Shown here: positions 41,250 through 49,471 of the stretch, piece after piece | How positions within the stretch are numbered: position 1 is the stretch's first letter | Layout of the letters: every line of letters starts with the position of its first letter | Source of the DNA: Flammeovirga sp. EKP202 | GTDB taxonomy: Bacteria > Bacteroidota > Bacteroidia > Cytophagales > Flammeovirgaceae | NCBI RefSeq assembly: GCF_014534745.1 | Contig: NZ_JACVVP010000001.1 | Span: 62,001 to 126,000, forward strand | DNA length: 64,000 nt | Reading direction: 5' to 3' | Position numbers and translations under genes: made by a program | Notes under the pieces: generated by a model | What the model was told of the DNA's origin: nothing | Seen by the model: the letters and a program-made list of their open reading frames with translations, nothing else | Databases searched by the model: none

Positions 41250-42707
41250 ATGAAAATTACTCCTTTAAAGATAATTCAGATATTAGTATATGTAGCTTTA
41301 ATGCTAGGTTTGGTATTGATGATGTCTCCAGAAGAAATTGAGATTTTTGGGACAACGATTCGTATTCCTTCCACTGAAGATGTTTTACCCGAAAGCATGA
41401 TTGCAGAAAAAGAAAAGGAGGAAGTGGAAGTCGAAGAGTATGAAGAGGACGATTCCATGACAGTGGATATGGAAAGTATTTCAGATGAATCATCATGGAC
41501 ACCTGTTGAAGAAAAACCACTAAAAGTAAGAACTCCCAAGGGAGCCGTAGCAATTGAATATCCTGAAAATAATCCTCATTGTTTAGATCATTTTTTTAAG
41601 GGGTTAACTTCTATTTCAGAAGAAGGAAAATTGATAAGAGTTTTACATTATGGCGATTCTCAATTGGAAGGAGATAGAATGACGGAACAGCTGAGAAGAA
41701 ATCTACAAGAGCAGTTTGGTGGTTGCGGCGTTGGTTTAGTACCAGTGATGGAACAAAAAAATAGAAGAACGACATTAGCCCAAACTTACTCTGATAACTG
41801 GGAACAGTTTTTATGTTTTGGACCAAAGAAATACAGAGGTAAACATAATGATTATGGTTTCTTTGGAAAGTATTATTCTTATGAAGGGACAGAGGCACAG
41901 TTGTCTTTTGAGCCAGCTCCTTATTCAAAAAGCACACATAAACAATTTGAACTGTTTAATATTTACTTAAGAAATACAGTAGCCGATGTAGAACTGGGGT
42001 ATAGCATGAATGGTGTAGAAGGCAGTACCATAGGAATTGAAGCTGATTCTGAAAGCAAAAAAATAAAATTACCAATATCAGGAGCACTAGGGACATTGGA
42101 GGTCTCTTTTACAGCAGATGCATCACCTGAGGTGTATGGAGTAAGCTTTGATTGTAATACAGGTATTGCAGTCGATAATATTCCAATGAGAGGATCATCA
42201 GGAACAGATTTTACAAAAGTGAGTCGTAAACACTTTAAAACTTTACTTTCAACGCTAAATTCTGAACTTTTAATCTTACAATTTGGTGTAAATGTAGTAC
42301 CGCAAGAGGTCAAGAATTATAAGTTTTATGAGCGTTTGTTAGTCAAACAACTAAAATACTTTAAAGAAGTGGCACCAGAGATGAGTATTCTAATTGTGGG
42401 AGTGTCAGATATGGCTCGAAAAGAAGGAGGGAAAATGGAATCTTATCCTAACATTGATGCTATTAGAGCGGCAGAGAGAAGAGCAGCAAAACAAGCAGGA
42501 GTAGCTTATTGGGACTTATACTTGGCCATGGGCGGAAAAAACTCGATTGTGAAATGGGCTGATAAAAAGCCAGCCTGGGCAGGTAAAGATTACACGCACT
42601 TTACAAGAAAGGGAGCGAATCACATCGGTGATATGTTGTATAATGAGTTAGTTAGGGAGTATCAGCGTTACAAAAACAGAAATAATTCCAATGGAATCAC
42701 AAAATAG
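41250..42707 (+). CDS. Membrane-anchored SGNH-hydrolase-like protein 1
   Basis: Protein of 485 residues with an N-terminal membrane anchor (about 8-25), then a long acidic linker (EKEKEEVEVEEYEEDDS). The SGNH fold starts about 125 with block I VLHYGDSQLEGDRM (nucleophile Ser) and ends with DYTHFTRKGA (catalytic Asp-x-x-His). In between is a beta-rich insertion of about 130 residues. The usual block III GxND is replaced by FGVNVV, keeping Asn only. Such proteins act on acyl groups of envelope glycans; many pair with an MBOAT acyltransferase, which is absent here. The next gene, of the same type, overlaps by 17 bases. Confidence 0.82.
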   Translation: MKITPLKIIQILVYVALMLGLVLMMSPEEIEIFGTTIRIPSTEDVLPESMIAEKEKEEVEVEEYEEDDSMTVDMESISDESSWTPVEEKPLKVRTPKGAVAIEYPENNPHCLDHFFKGLTSISEEGKLIRVLHYGDSQLEGDRMTEQLRRNLQEQFGGCGVGLVPVMEQKNRRTTLAQTYSDNWEQFLCFGPKKYRGKHNDYGFFGKYYSYEGTEAQLSFEPAPYSKSTHKQFELFNIYLRNTVADVELGYSMNGVEGSTIGIEADSESKKIKLPISGALGTLEVSFTADASPEVYGVSFDCNTGIAVDNIPMRGSSGTDFTKVSRKHFKTLLSTLNSELLILQFGVNVVPQEVKNYKFYERLLVKQLKYFKEVAPEMSILIVGVSDMARKEGGKMESYPNIDAIRAAERRAAKQAGVAYWDLYLAMGGKNSIVKWADKKPAWAGKDYTHFTRKGANHIGDMLYNELVREYQRYKNRNNSNGITK

Positions 42708-43965
42708 AAAACGGCCGTGGAAGCGGTATATTTTTTTTAGTGTAAAAGCCGTTTTTACGCTATTATTTCTATGTGGACATTCAGCTCCTACCGCAGTTAC
42801 TTCAACAAAGAAACCTTTTGAAGTATACGATTTTATAAGAATGGATTTAAACACCATTCAAGTTTTCAATGATTCTACTTTATTAGACTCCTTTTTTGAT
42901 AAGCTATCAGAATTAGAAGAAGGAAATCAAAAGCAAGTTGAGGTTTTACATATTGGGGATTCACATATACAAGCTGATTTTTTCTCAGGATGGGTGAGAG
43001 AAAAGTTTTATGAAGATGCACGATTCCCAATGCTCAGTAGAGGATTTTTCTTTCCCTATAAAGCCGCAAAAACAAACAATCCTTATAATTTTTCAGTATC
43101 TAAAATAGGCGAATGGGAAGGAAAAAGAGCTTCGATCAGTTATCATAAGAGTAATTGGGGGGTAGCTGCAATTTCAGCTCGAACCACAGAGTCATTTGCA
43201 GCACTTACCATCAATGTCGGGATTGATTCGTTGCATCCTTATCAAGGAAATAAAATTGAAGTCTACTATCCAACCGATGATATAACACAGTTCACGCCTG
43301 TGGTAATGCCGTTGGAACCCGCAAAATTGATCAAAAAAGAAGTCGTAAATGGAAAAGTCACTTTCCTTTTTGATCAGCCGATTTCAAAATTTAGGTTTTC
43401 TTTTGAAAAAGAAAATGCATCACAAAATAAATTTATATTAAGAGGTTTTGGTGTCTATGATCAACATCAAGGTGGCCTTTCTTATAGTTCATCTGGTGTA
43501 AACGGTGCTAAGGTCACTTCTTATTTAAGATGTAAGGCGATTCAAGAAGATATTCTAGCGATTCATCCTGATTTATTAATTATTTCATTAGGAACTAACG
43601 ACGCTTTTCACTCTCCATTTAATAAAAATGCTTTTGTTGAAAAGTACACAAAGTTGATTCAAGATATCAGAAAATCAATTCCAGATTTACCAATCATACT
43701 TACCACACCTGGAGATAATTTTAGGAAGTCGAAATATCTCAATCGAGATAATGCAGTTGCGACAAAGGCCATGTATCAAATTGCCGAGACCAATAATGTA
43801 GCTATTTGGGATTTCTATCATGTTATGGGAGGGCTTTCTTCAATAGAACAATGGAGTGCTCTTTCAATGACTTCAAAAGACAGAGTACACTTAAGTCGAA
43901 TCGGTTATCAATACCAAGGAGAGTTATTTTATAGGGCATTAATGAATTATTATAATACGTATTAA
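42691..43965 (+). CDS. SGNH-hydrolase-like protein 2
   Basis: Exported or anchored protein of 424 residues with one hydrophobic segment (about 12-30). Block I is VLHIGDSHIQADFF, block III is SLGTNDAFH (complete GxND), and the end motif is DRVHLSRIGYQ (Asp-x-x-His). As in its neighbour, a beta-rich insertion separates blocks I and III. It starts inside the last codons of SGNH protein 1, so the two are translated together and probably act as partners on the same envelope substrate. Deacetylase or O-acyltransferase activity are both possible (family knowledge; not decided by sequence). Confidence 0.82.
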   Translation: MESQNRKRPWKRYIFFSVKAVFTLLFLCGHSAPTAVTSTKKPFEVYDFIRMDLNTIQVFNDSTLLDSFFDKLSELEEGNQKQVEVLHIGDSHIQADFFSGWVREKFYEDARFPMLSRGFFFPYKAAKTNNPYNFSVSKIGEWEGKRASISYHKSNWGVAAISARTTESFAALTINVGIDSLHPYQGNKIEVYYPTDDITQFTPVVMPLEPAKLIKKEVVNGKVTFLFDQPISKFRFSFEKENASQNKFILRGFGVYDQHQGGLSYSSSGVNGAKVTSYLRCKAIQEDILAIHPDLLIISLGTNDAFHSPFNKNAFVEKYTKLIQDIRKSIPDLPIILTTPGDNFRKSKYLNRDNAVATKAMYQIAETNNVAIWDFYHVMGGLSSIEQWSALSMTSKDRVHLSRIGYQYQGELFYRALMNYYNTY

Positions 43966-43996
43966 ATTAATGCGTATATATAACTTCGTTAAATAT

Positions 43997-44014
43997 AAAA
44001 TGAATATTCATTCA
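43997..44014. promoter_or_regulatory. FadR-box-like palindrome, site 1
   Basis: aaaaTGAATATTCATTCA. The right half matches the Bacillus FadR box TGAATGAnTAnTCATTCA fully; two bases differ in the left half. The inner AATGAATATTCATT is a perfect 14-bp palindrome. Confidence 0.45.
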
Positions 44015-44122
44015 TTTACCTTTATTAAAATAATTCAATTATTATATTCTTTCCTCTTTTTATTATAAAACAAAACATAGGCGGTTTACATTAAATTCAT
44101 ATTTAGCAAGTGTTAAATGTTA

Positions 44123-44140
44123 TGAATGAATATTCATTTG
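44123..44140. promoter_or_regulatory. FadR-box-like palindrome, site 2
   Basis: TGAATGAATATTCATTtg. The left half matches the FadR box fully; two bases differ at the right end. It is the exact reverse complement of site 1 over 16 bases (44000-44015 and 44122-44137), so the pair forms a symmetric arrangement upstream of the FadL-type gene. Confidence 0.45.
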
Positions 44141-44392
44141 TAGTTAAACGTAATAATTACAAATATTATGTTGCATTTTTTTTATAACAAATGTGAATAT
44201 ATCTATTAAAACAACTATAAGTGTTAAATATACGTGGTATTTTTTATGAATTGTTTGCACTTTGCGGAGAGTAAACCTATAATTGTTCAGAAAAATTTGT
44301 TATGCATACATAACATTTGTTCATCTGATTGTAATATCGAAGACAACACTTAGTCTGGAAATTATCAATTTTTATAAAATCTATTTTACTTA

Positions 44393-45643
44393 ATGAAACT
44401 TAGAAATTTACTGTTATCATTGGCAGCAGTATGCATTGCTCAAGCATCTTTTGCTAATGGCTTCCAGGTGCTTTTACAAGGTACAAAGCAAACTGGACGT
44501 GGTAATGTTGGCGTGGGCTATGGCCCCGACGCATCAAGCTTATTTTTTAATCCGGGAGCGCTCTCGTTTTTAGAAAGTACTCAAATCCAAGTAGGGTTTA
44601 GTCCAGTAATGTCAAATATTTCATACAGAGGTCTTGAAGGATCACAGAAATACCAATCTACTTCACCAATGGGAACGCCTTTTCATGCATATGGTGTGTA
44701 TAGACCGTCAGCAGAGTCTCCTTGGGCGTTTGGTTTAGGGATTTTCACTCCTTTTGGATCAACAGTAACATATGATCATGACTGGACAGGTAGATACTCT
44801 TTACAAGAAATTTCATTGCAGTCTATTTATATTCAGCCTACAGTTTCTTACAGAATCGGTGAAAAAGTATCAGTAGGTGCAGGTCTAGATATCGTGACGG
44901 GTAGTGTTGTTTTCCAAAAATCAAACACAGCTCCAGGTGGAGATATCAATTCAAAAATTGAAGGTAACACTTTACAATATGCATTTAATGTAGGTGTTTT
45001 TGCTCAGTTAAATGAAAAATTATCCCTTGGTGTGAACTACCGTTCGGGAGTTGACATGAAAGTAGAAGGCGGAGATGCCACATTCAATGTACCAAACGCA
45101 TACATTGCTGGAGTACTTGGAATGGCAGAAGGTGTAAACACGGATAAATTCAATGCTACATTGCCTTTACCTCAAACTATAGCAATTGGTGTAGGTTATA
45201 AAGTGACTGACAAGTTAGCTTTAGCTTTAGACTTTAACTATGTAGGTTGGAGTGTATATGAGGCATTAGAGGTTGAATTTGAAGAATTCTCAGCAAATAA
45301 CATCAGTTTTGATAGAAATTGGCAAGACTCATACATTATCAATTTTGGAGCTGAATACAACGCATTGGACGATTTAGTAGTTAGAGCAGGTATTTACTAT
45401 GACACTACGCCTGTTAGAGATGGTTATATGACACCAGAGTCACCAGATGCTAACACAATAGGTTTAACTGTGGGTGCAAGTTATAACATTGGTGATCATT
45501 TTTCTATTGATGCCGCTTTCCTTTACAATACAAAAGAGCAAAGAGAGAACGTAATTCCTGACGGTGTGAATACAGGAGCTCTTAATGGAGTTTATAAAGC
45601 ATCAGCGATGATTCCTAGTATTGCAGTGAACTATAAATTCTAA
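44393..45643 (+). CDS. OmpP1/FadL-family outer-membrane transporter
   Basis: Outer-membrane barrel of 416 residues, expected to import long-chain fatty acids or other hydrophobic compounds. The signal peptide (1-21) ends SFANG, and the mature N-terminus GFQVLLQGTKQTGRGNVGVGYGPDASSLFFNPG matches the FadL hatch start, where the first residues plug the pore. Barrel strands follow, e.g. IQVGFSPVMSNISYRG, SVGAGLDIVTG, LSLGVNYRSGV and IAIGVGYKVTDKLALALDFNYVGW, ending IAVNYKF with a terminal Phe. A GDSL-type lipoprotein gene follows after 29 bases, so lipid hydrolysis and uptake appear linked. Two FadR-box-like sites lie upstream. Confidence 0.93.
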   Translation: MKLRNLLLSLAAVCIAQASFANGFQVLLQGTKQTGRGNVGVGYGPDASSLFFNPGALSFLESTQIQVGFSPVMSNISYRGLEGSQKYQSTSPMGTPFHAYGVYRPSAESPWAFGLGIFTPFGSTVTYDHDWTGRYSLQEISLQSIYIQPTVSYRIGEKVSVGAGLDIVTGSVVFQKSNTAPGGDINSKIEGNTLQYAFNVGVFAQLNEKLSLGVNYRSGVDMKVEGGDATFNVPNAYIAGVLGMAEGVNTDKFNATLPLPQTIAIGVGYKVTDKLALALDFNYVGWSVYEALEVEFEEFSANNISFDRNWQDSYIINFGAEYNALDDLVVRAGIYYDTTPVRDGYMTPESPDANTIGLTVGASYNIGDHFSIDAAFLYNTKEQRENVIPDGVNTGALNGVYKASAMIPSIAVNYKF

Positions 45644-45672
45644 TTACTAATCCAATCAATTTTTTAAGAAAC

Positions 45673-47430
45673 ATGACATTTAAAAGATATAGATCATTAA
45701 TTACTGCAGGGGTATTTGCTGTACTGATGGCTTGTAAGCCGGAAGTAGATGACTTTTCTCCTTCAGGTGGTTCTCATAATGGAACTGCAATTGATTACAC
45801 TACCTATGTAGCACTTGGTAATTCATTAACAGCAGGTGTTTCAGATGGTGCATGGCTTTCATCTTCTCAGGTAAATGCCTATCCTCAACTTATCGCCAAT
45901 AGTTTACAACAAGCAGGTTTAGGAGCTTCAGGTTTTAATCAACCTTTGATCTCCCATTCAGGAAATGAATATTTTGGACAGCCACTTATTTTGACTAACG
46001 AAGGTCCTTGTTTCACTTGTACACAACCTGTTGTTCCTACATCTAACATTTATGCAGAGCATGGAGGTTTTCACAACATGGCTGTTTCTGGAATGAAGGC
46101 AATTGAGGTAAACAATCCTGCATTAGCTGCAGGCTTGTATGGGTATTTTGCTAGTCAGCCAGGTGTATCTACAGTATTGACAGATGTAATTGCACTTGAT
46201 CCAACATTTTATACAATGTGGTTGGGGGCAAACGATGTACTTGGTTACGCACAGTCTGGAGGAGCATTAGGTAGCGAAGCAATTACTCCACAAGAGGATT
46301 ATGAAGCAGCGATTTCATTAGTTTTAGATGCAATGGATGACAAAGGTGCTAAAGGTGCGATCTTAAATATTCCAGATATTACTGAGGCTGCATTATTTAA
46401 TTTTATTGCATCAGATTTAGAGGGTGTTTTACAATTAGCAGGTCAAGAATTATCAGAACCGGTTTTAGGTCTTGTAAACGGTTTTATGGATGAAGCAATT
46501 GGAGGTGTTAAGAATCCTACAATTACTGAATTGGTAACACCAAGCATTGATATTGGAAATGGAACAATGATCAATGCAGTGGCAGGAATTGTAGCACAGA
46601 TTCAGGGTAGTGTAGGAGACCCTACATATGTACCAAAAGCAGCGGAGATTGCAACAGCAATTGTTTATGCAGGTGCTTATGCTGAAGCCATTGAAGGTGG
46701 AGCAAATGACGAAATGGCTCAGGCAATAGCTAATGCCTATGTTGCAAGTGCTGAAGGACAAGCTGCTATCAGCCTTTTAGTAGGTATTGGAATTGATGCA
46801 TCATGGGCAACTTCATCAGTAGAAGAAGCTATTGCATCTTCTGATACATATATGAAGTCAAATGGTAGCTACCCTGTATTTACGATGGAATCGAATCAAA
46901 TGCCAGTATATGACGAAACATCTCCAACTCAAATGAGACAAACAGCAGTGGGTAGTAAGTTCACGCTTTTAGCTCAAGGTAAAGTGTCGGCTCTTGTAAA
47001 CGTGATTACAGGTGGAGGAAGTCTTCCAGATGATTTAAAAGAGGTATTACCAGTTCCAACTGCAGGCGAAGCATTATTGGCGGATGATGTAAAAAAAGTA
47101 CAAGATGCTGTAGAAGGATATAATACCTTCTTAAAGGAGCAAGCAGATGCAAGAGGTTTAGCTTATGTAGATACTAAATCAATTATGAGTGAAGCAGCAC
47201 AAACTGGGATCATTATTGATGGAGTAACCTATACTACAGCTTATTTAAGTGGTAACTTATTCTCTTTAGATGGAGCTCATTTAACGCAAAGAGGATATGC
47301 AATCATTGGTAATCTTACAATTCAAGCGATCAATGCAAAATACAATGCTAGAATCCCTCAAATTCAACAAAATGATTTCCCTGTTGTAGAAACAACGCCT
47401 GTTACGCCAGCACCAGCAGGATCTAACTAG
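45673..47430 (+). CDS. SGNH/GDSL esterase-like lipoprotein
   Basis: Lipoprotein of 585 residues. The signal peptide ends in a lipobox (VLMAC, Cys21), and the following acidic residues suggest export toward the outer membrane or surface. Block I reads VALGNSLTAGVSDG (Asn replacing Asp before the nucleophile Ser, common in Bacteroidota), block III MWLGANDVLGYA, and the end motif LDGAHLTQRGYAII. A long Ala/Gly-rich helical insertion lies about 240-400. It is co-transcribed with the FadL-type gene, which suggests that it releases fatty acids from an ester substrate for uptake (inference). Confidence 0.88.
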   Translation: MTFKRYRSLITAGVFAVLMACKPEVDDFSPSGGSHNGTAIDYTTYVALGNSLTAGVSDGAWLSSSQVNAYPQLIANSLQQAGLGASGFNQPLISHSGNEYFGQPLILTNEGPCFTCTQPVVPTSNIYAEHGGFHNMAVSGMKAIEVNNPALAAGLYGYFASQPGVSTVLTDVIALDPTFYTMWLGANDVLGYAQSGGALGSEAITPQEDYEAAISLVLDAMDDKGAKGAILNIPDITEAALFNFIASDLEGVLQLAGQELSEPVLGLVNGFMDEAIGGVKNPTITELVTPSIDIGNGTMINAVAGIVAQIQGSVGDPTYVPKAAEIATAIVYAGAYAEAIEGGANDEMAQAIANAYVASAEGQAAISLLVGIGIDASWATSSVEEAIASSDTYMKSNGSYPVFTMESNQMPVYDETSPTQMRQTAVGSKFTLLAQGKVSALVNVITGGGSLPDDLKEVLPVPTAGEALLADDVKKVQDAVEGYNTFLKEQADARGLAYVDTKSIMSEAAQTGIIIDGVTYTTAYLSGNLFSLDGAHLTQRGYAIIGNLTIQAINAKYNARIPQIQQNDFPVVETTPVTPAPAGSN

Positions 47431-47452
47431 AATAAAAAACTCAATTATAGGT

Positions 47453-47490
47453 AAGCCACCTTTCTTTTATTAAGAGAGGTGGCTTTTTTT
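47453..47490 (+). terminator. Terminator after the FadL/GDSL operon
   Basis: AAGCCACCTTTCTT pairs with AAGAGAGGTGGCTT (one G-U pair) over 5 bases, then a long T run. Confidence 0.92.
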
Positions 47491-47557
47491 GTCTAGTATT
47501 TTTGTAAGTTTACTCCTTGAAAGTTGTGCGAATCACTGAAATAGTTCCAAAACCTAT

Positions 47558-47565
47558 TATTTTTG
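47558..47565 (+). promoter_or_regulatory. Candidate -7 promoter element for the CLC gene
   Basis: TATTTTTG fits TAnnTTTG, 57 bases before ATG 47623. Confidence 0.35.
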
Positions 47566-47622
47566 TGTCAACATAAGCAATCTCATTTTCACAAACCAAC
47601 AGCAAAATACTTTAATAGTTAA

Positions 47623-49422
47623 ATGGCAAAACACAAAATAGTCGAAAAGTTATTAAACTTAAGAAGAGTTCACCTCTCCGATAGGAATTTTATTCTTATT
47701 GTTAGTAGTATGGTGGGGATAGCTTCAGGTTTAGCGGCTGTTCTATTAAAGCTGTCTGTGCATCATATTCATGAGCATCTAACGCATTATAGTTTTGGAG
47801 ATAATTGGGGATTATTATTATTTCCAATTATTGGTTTGATTATCACGACTTTAATTGCAAAATCACTTTACAAAGAGAGTAGTGTTGGGCATGCCATTAC
47901 GGATATCCTTCATGACATTTTTAAGAATAATAGTAACATTGGGAAAAGTAAAATGTATTCCAGATTTGTTACTTCTATGTTCACTGTAGGTTTTGGTGGT
48001 TCAGTAGGACTAGAGTCTCCGATTGTATTGACAGGAGGTGCGATAGGTTCCAATATGGCTCAATCCTTTCTTCTGGATTATAAGACCAAGACGTTGATGA
48101 TTGGTTGTGGTACCGCTGGTGTTATCTCAGCGATATTCAATGCACCAGTTACAGGGTTGATATTTAGTATAGAAGTGATTTTGACAGGTGTATCTGTTGC
48201 GAACTTTGTACCTTTATTAATTTCATCTGTAAGTGCAGCAATTGTATCTTCATTAATTGTAGGTGAAGAAGTACTATTCTCCTTTAAAATCACAGATGAC
48301 TTTCAGGCTCAAAACATTCCTTTCTTTATCATATTAGGTATTTTGGCAGGGCTAATGTCTATCTATTTTAATCAGACATTGCACCAAATGGAGCACTTGA
48401 TGGAGGAAAAATTTCCAAATAGATATAGAAGAGCACTATTTGGTGGTATTCTATTATCAGTGACTATTTTTATTTTCCCTCCTATTTATGGTGAAGGTTA
48501 TGAGTCAATCAAAGCATTATTAAACGGTCAAGAACATCACCTTTTACAGAGAGCAGAATTATTTGAAAGCATTATTCCTAATACAAAAGCTTGGTTATTC
48601 TTAGCTTATATCATTATGATTTTATTTGCTAAAGTAATTGCAGCCTCTCTAACACTTTCATCTGGGGGTAGTGGTGGTACATTTGGTCCCGCCTTAGTAA
48701 TTGGAGGATTAACAGGTTTTGCTTTTGCTCGATTAGTAAATCTTTTAGGCTTTGCCAATCTTCATGAATCCCATTTTATTCTGGTAGGAATGAGCGGTGT
48801 TTTATGTGGAGTCGTTTATGCACCATTGACAGCTATTTTCTTAATTGCTGAAATTACGGGTGGATATACGCTATTTGTACCTTTGATGTTGGTTTCAGCT
48901 ATCGCTTATACTACTGTAAGTGTTGTTAATCCAGATGCACCACACGTAAGTACATTAAAGGCAAGGGGTGACTATTTAAAAGGAGATAGAGATATGCAGG
49001 TCTTGGACCGCTTGAATATTAATAAACTTATTGAAACGAACTTTGTTACTGTACAAGTAAGAGGGTATTTGAGTGACTTGGTAAAAGCCATTAGTGTCAG
49101 TCAAAGGTCTGTTTTTCCAGTGGTTGATAAAGAAGGGAAGCTTAGGGGAATAATAACTCTTGATCAGGTAAGAGAAATCATGTTCGATCAAGAGCAACAG
49201 GAAAAAGTGAAAATTGCGAATGTCATGATGCAGCCACCTAGTATTGTTTATTATGGTGAAAGAATGCAGAGTGTGATGCAAAAATTTGAAAAAGAAGACG
49301 CTTGGAATTTACCAGTAATAGATCAAGACAAAAAATATGTAGGTATGGTCTCCAAATCTAGAATATTTAGTGTCTATAGAAAGCAACTTCAAAGATTGAA
49401 TAAAGAATGGGTAGGTAATTAA
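47623..49422 (+). CDS. CLC-type chloride channel/transporter with CBS pair
   Basis: Integral membrane protein of 599 residues. About ten membrane segments fill 25-430. The selectivity stretches are GFGGSVGLESPIVLTGG, with the gating Glu position kept, and SSGGSGGTFGPALVIGG. Two CBS domains follow (about 460-515 and 525-585: VTVQVRGYLSDLVKAIS, FPVVDKEGKLRGIITLDQV, LPVIDQDKKYVGMVSKSRI), which in this family bind adenine nucleotides and regulate opening. Chloride/proton exchange or a pure channel cannot be told apart by eye. It is followed after 49 bases by the repeat-rich basic protein. Confidence 0.94.
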   Translation: MAKHKIVEKLLNLRRVHLSDRNFILIVSSMVGIASGLAAVLLKLSVHHIHEHLTHYSFGDNWGLLLFPIIGLIITTLIAKSLYKESSVGHAITDILHDIFKNNSNIGKSKMYSRFVTSMFTVGFGGSVGLESPIVLTGGAIGSNMAQSFLLDYKTKTLMIGCGTAGVISAIFNAPVTGLIFSIEVILTGVSVANFVPLLISSVSAAIVSSLIVGEEVLFSFKITDDFQAQNIPFFIILGILAGLMSIYFNQTLHQMEHLMEEKFPNRYRRALFGGILLSVTIFIFPPIYGEGYESIKALLNGQEHHLLQRAELFESIIPNTKAWLFLAYIIMILFAKVIAASLTLSSGGSGGTFGPALVIGGLTGFAFARLVNLLGFANLHESHFILVGMSGVLCGVVYAPLTAIFLIAEITGGYTLFVPLMLVSAIAYTTVSVVNPDAPHVSTLKARGDYLKGDRDMQVLDRLNINKLIETNFVTVQVRGYLSDLVKAISVSQRSVFPVVDKEGKLRGIITLDQVREIMFDQEQQEKVKIANVMMQPPSIVYYGERMQSVMQKFEKEDAWNLPVIDQDKKYVGMVSKSRIFSVYRKQLQRLNKEWVGN

Positions 49423-49471
49423 TCAACAGCAATTGATTGATTAACCATGTAATTCTAAAGAAAAAATAGTG

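Larger units (their letters stand above)
43966..44392. other. 430-bp intergenic region before the FadL-type gene
   Basis: Strongly AT-rich; no coding frame seen. It contains the two operator-like palindromes listed separately and a CACTTTGCGG stretch near 44250-44265 that may be a degenerate -7 region about 130 bases upstream of the start. Confidence 0.5.

Noticed and set aside
46465-46761. Minus-strand Cys-rich reading frame of 98 codons
   Set aside because: It lies entirely within the GDSL lipoprotein gene, has no start context and looks like a shadow of its Ala/Gly codons.
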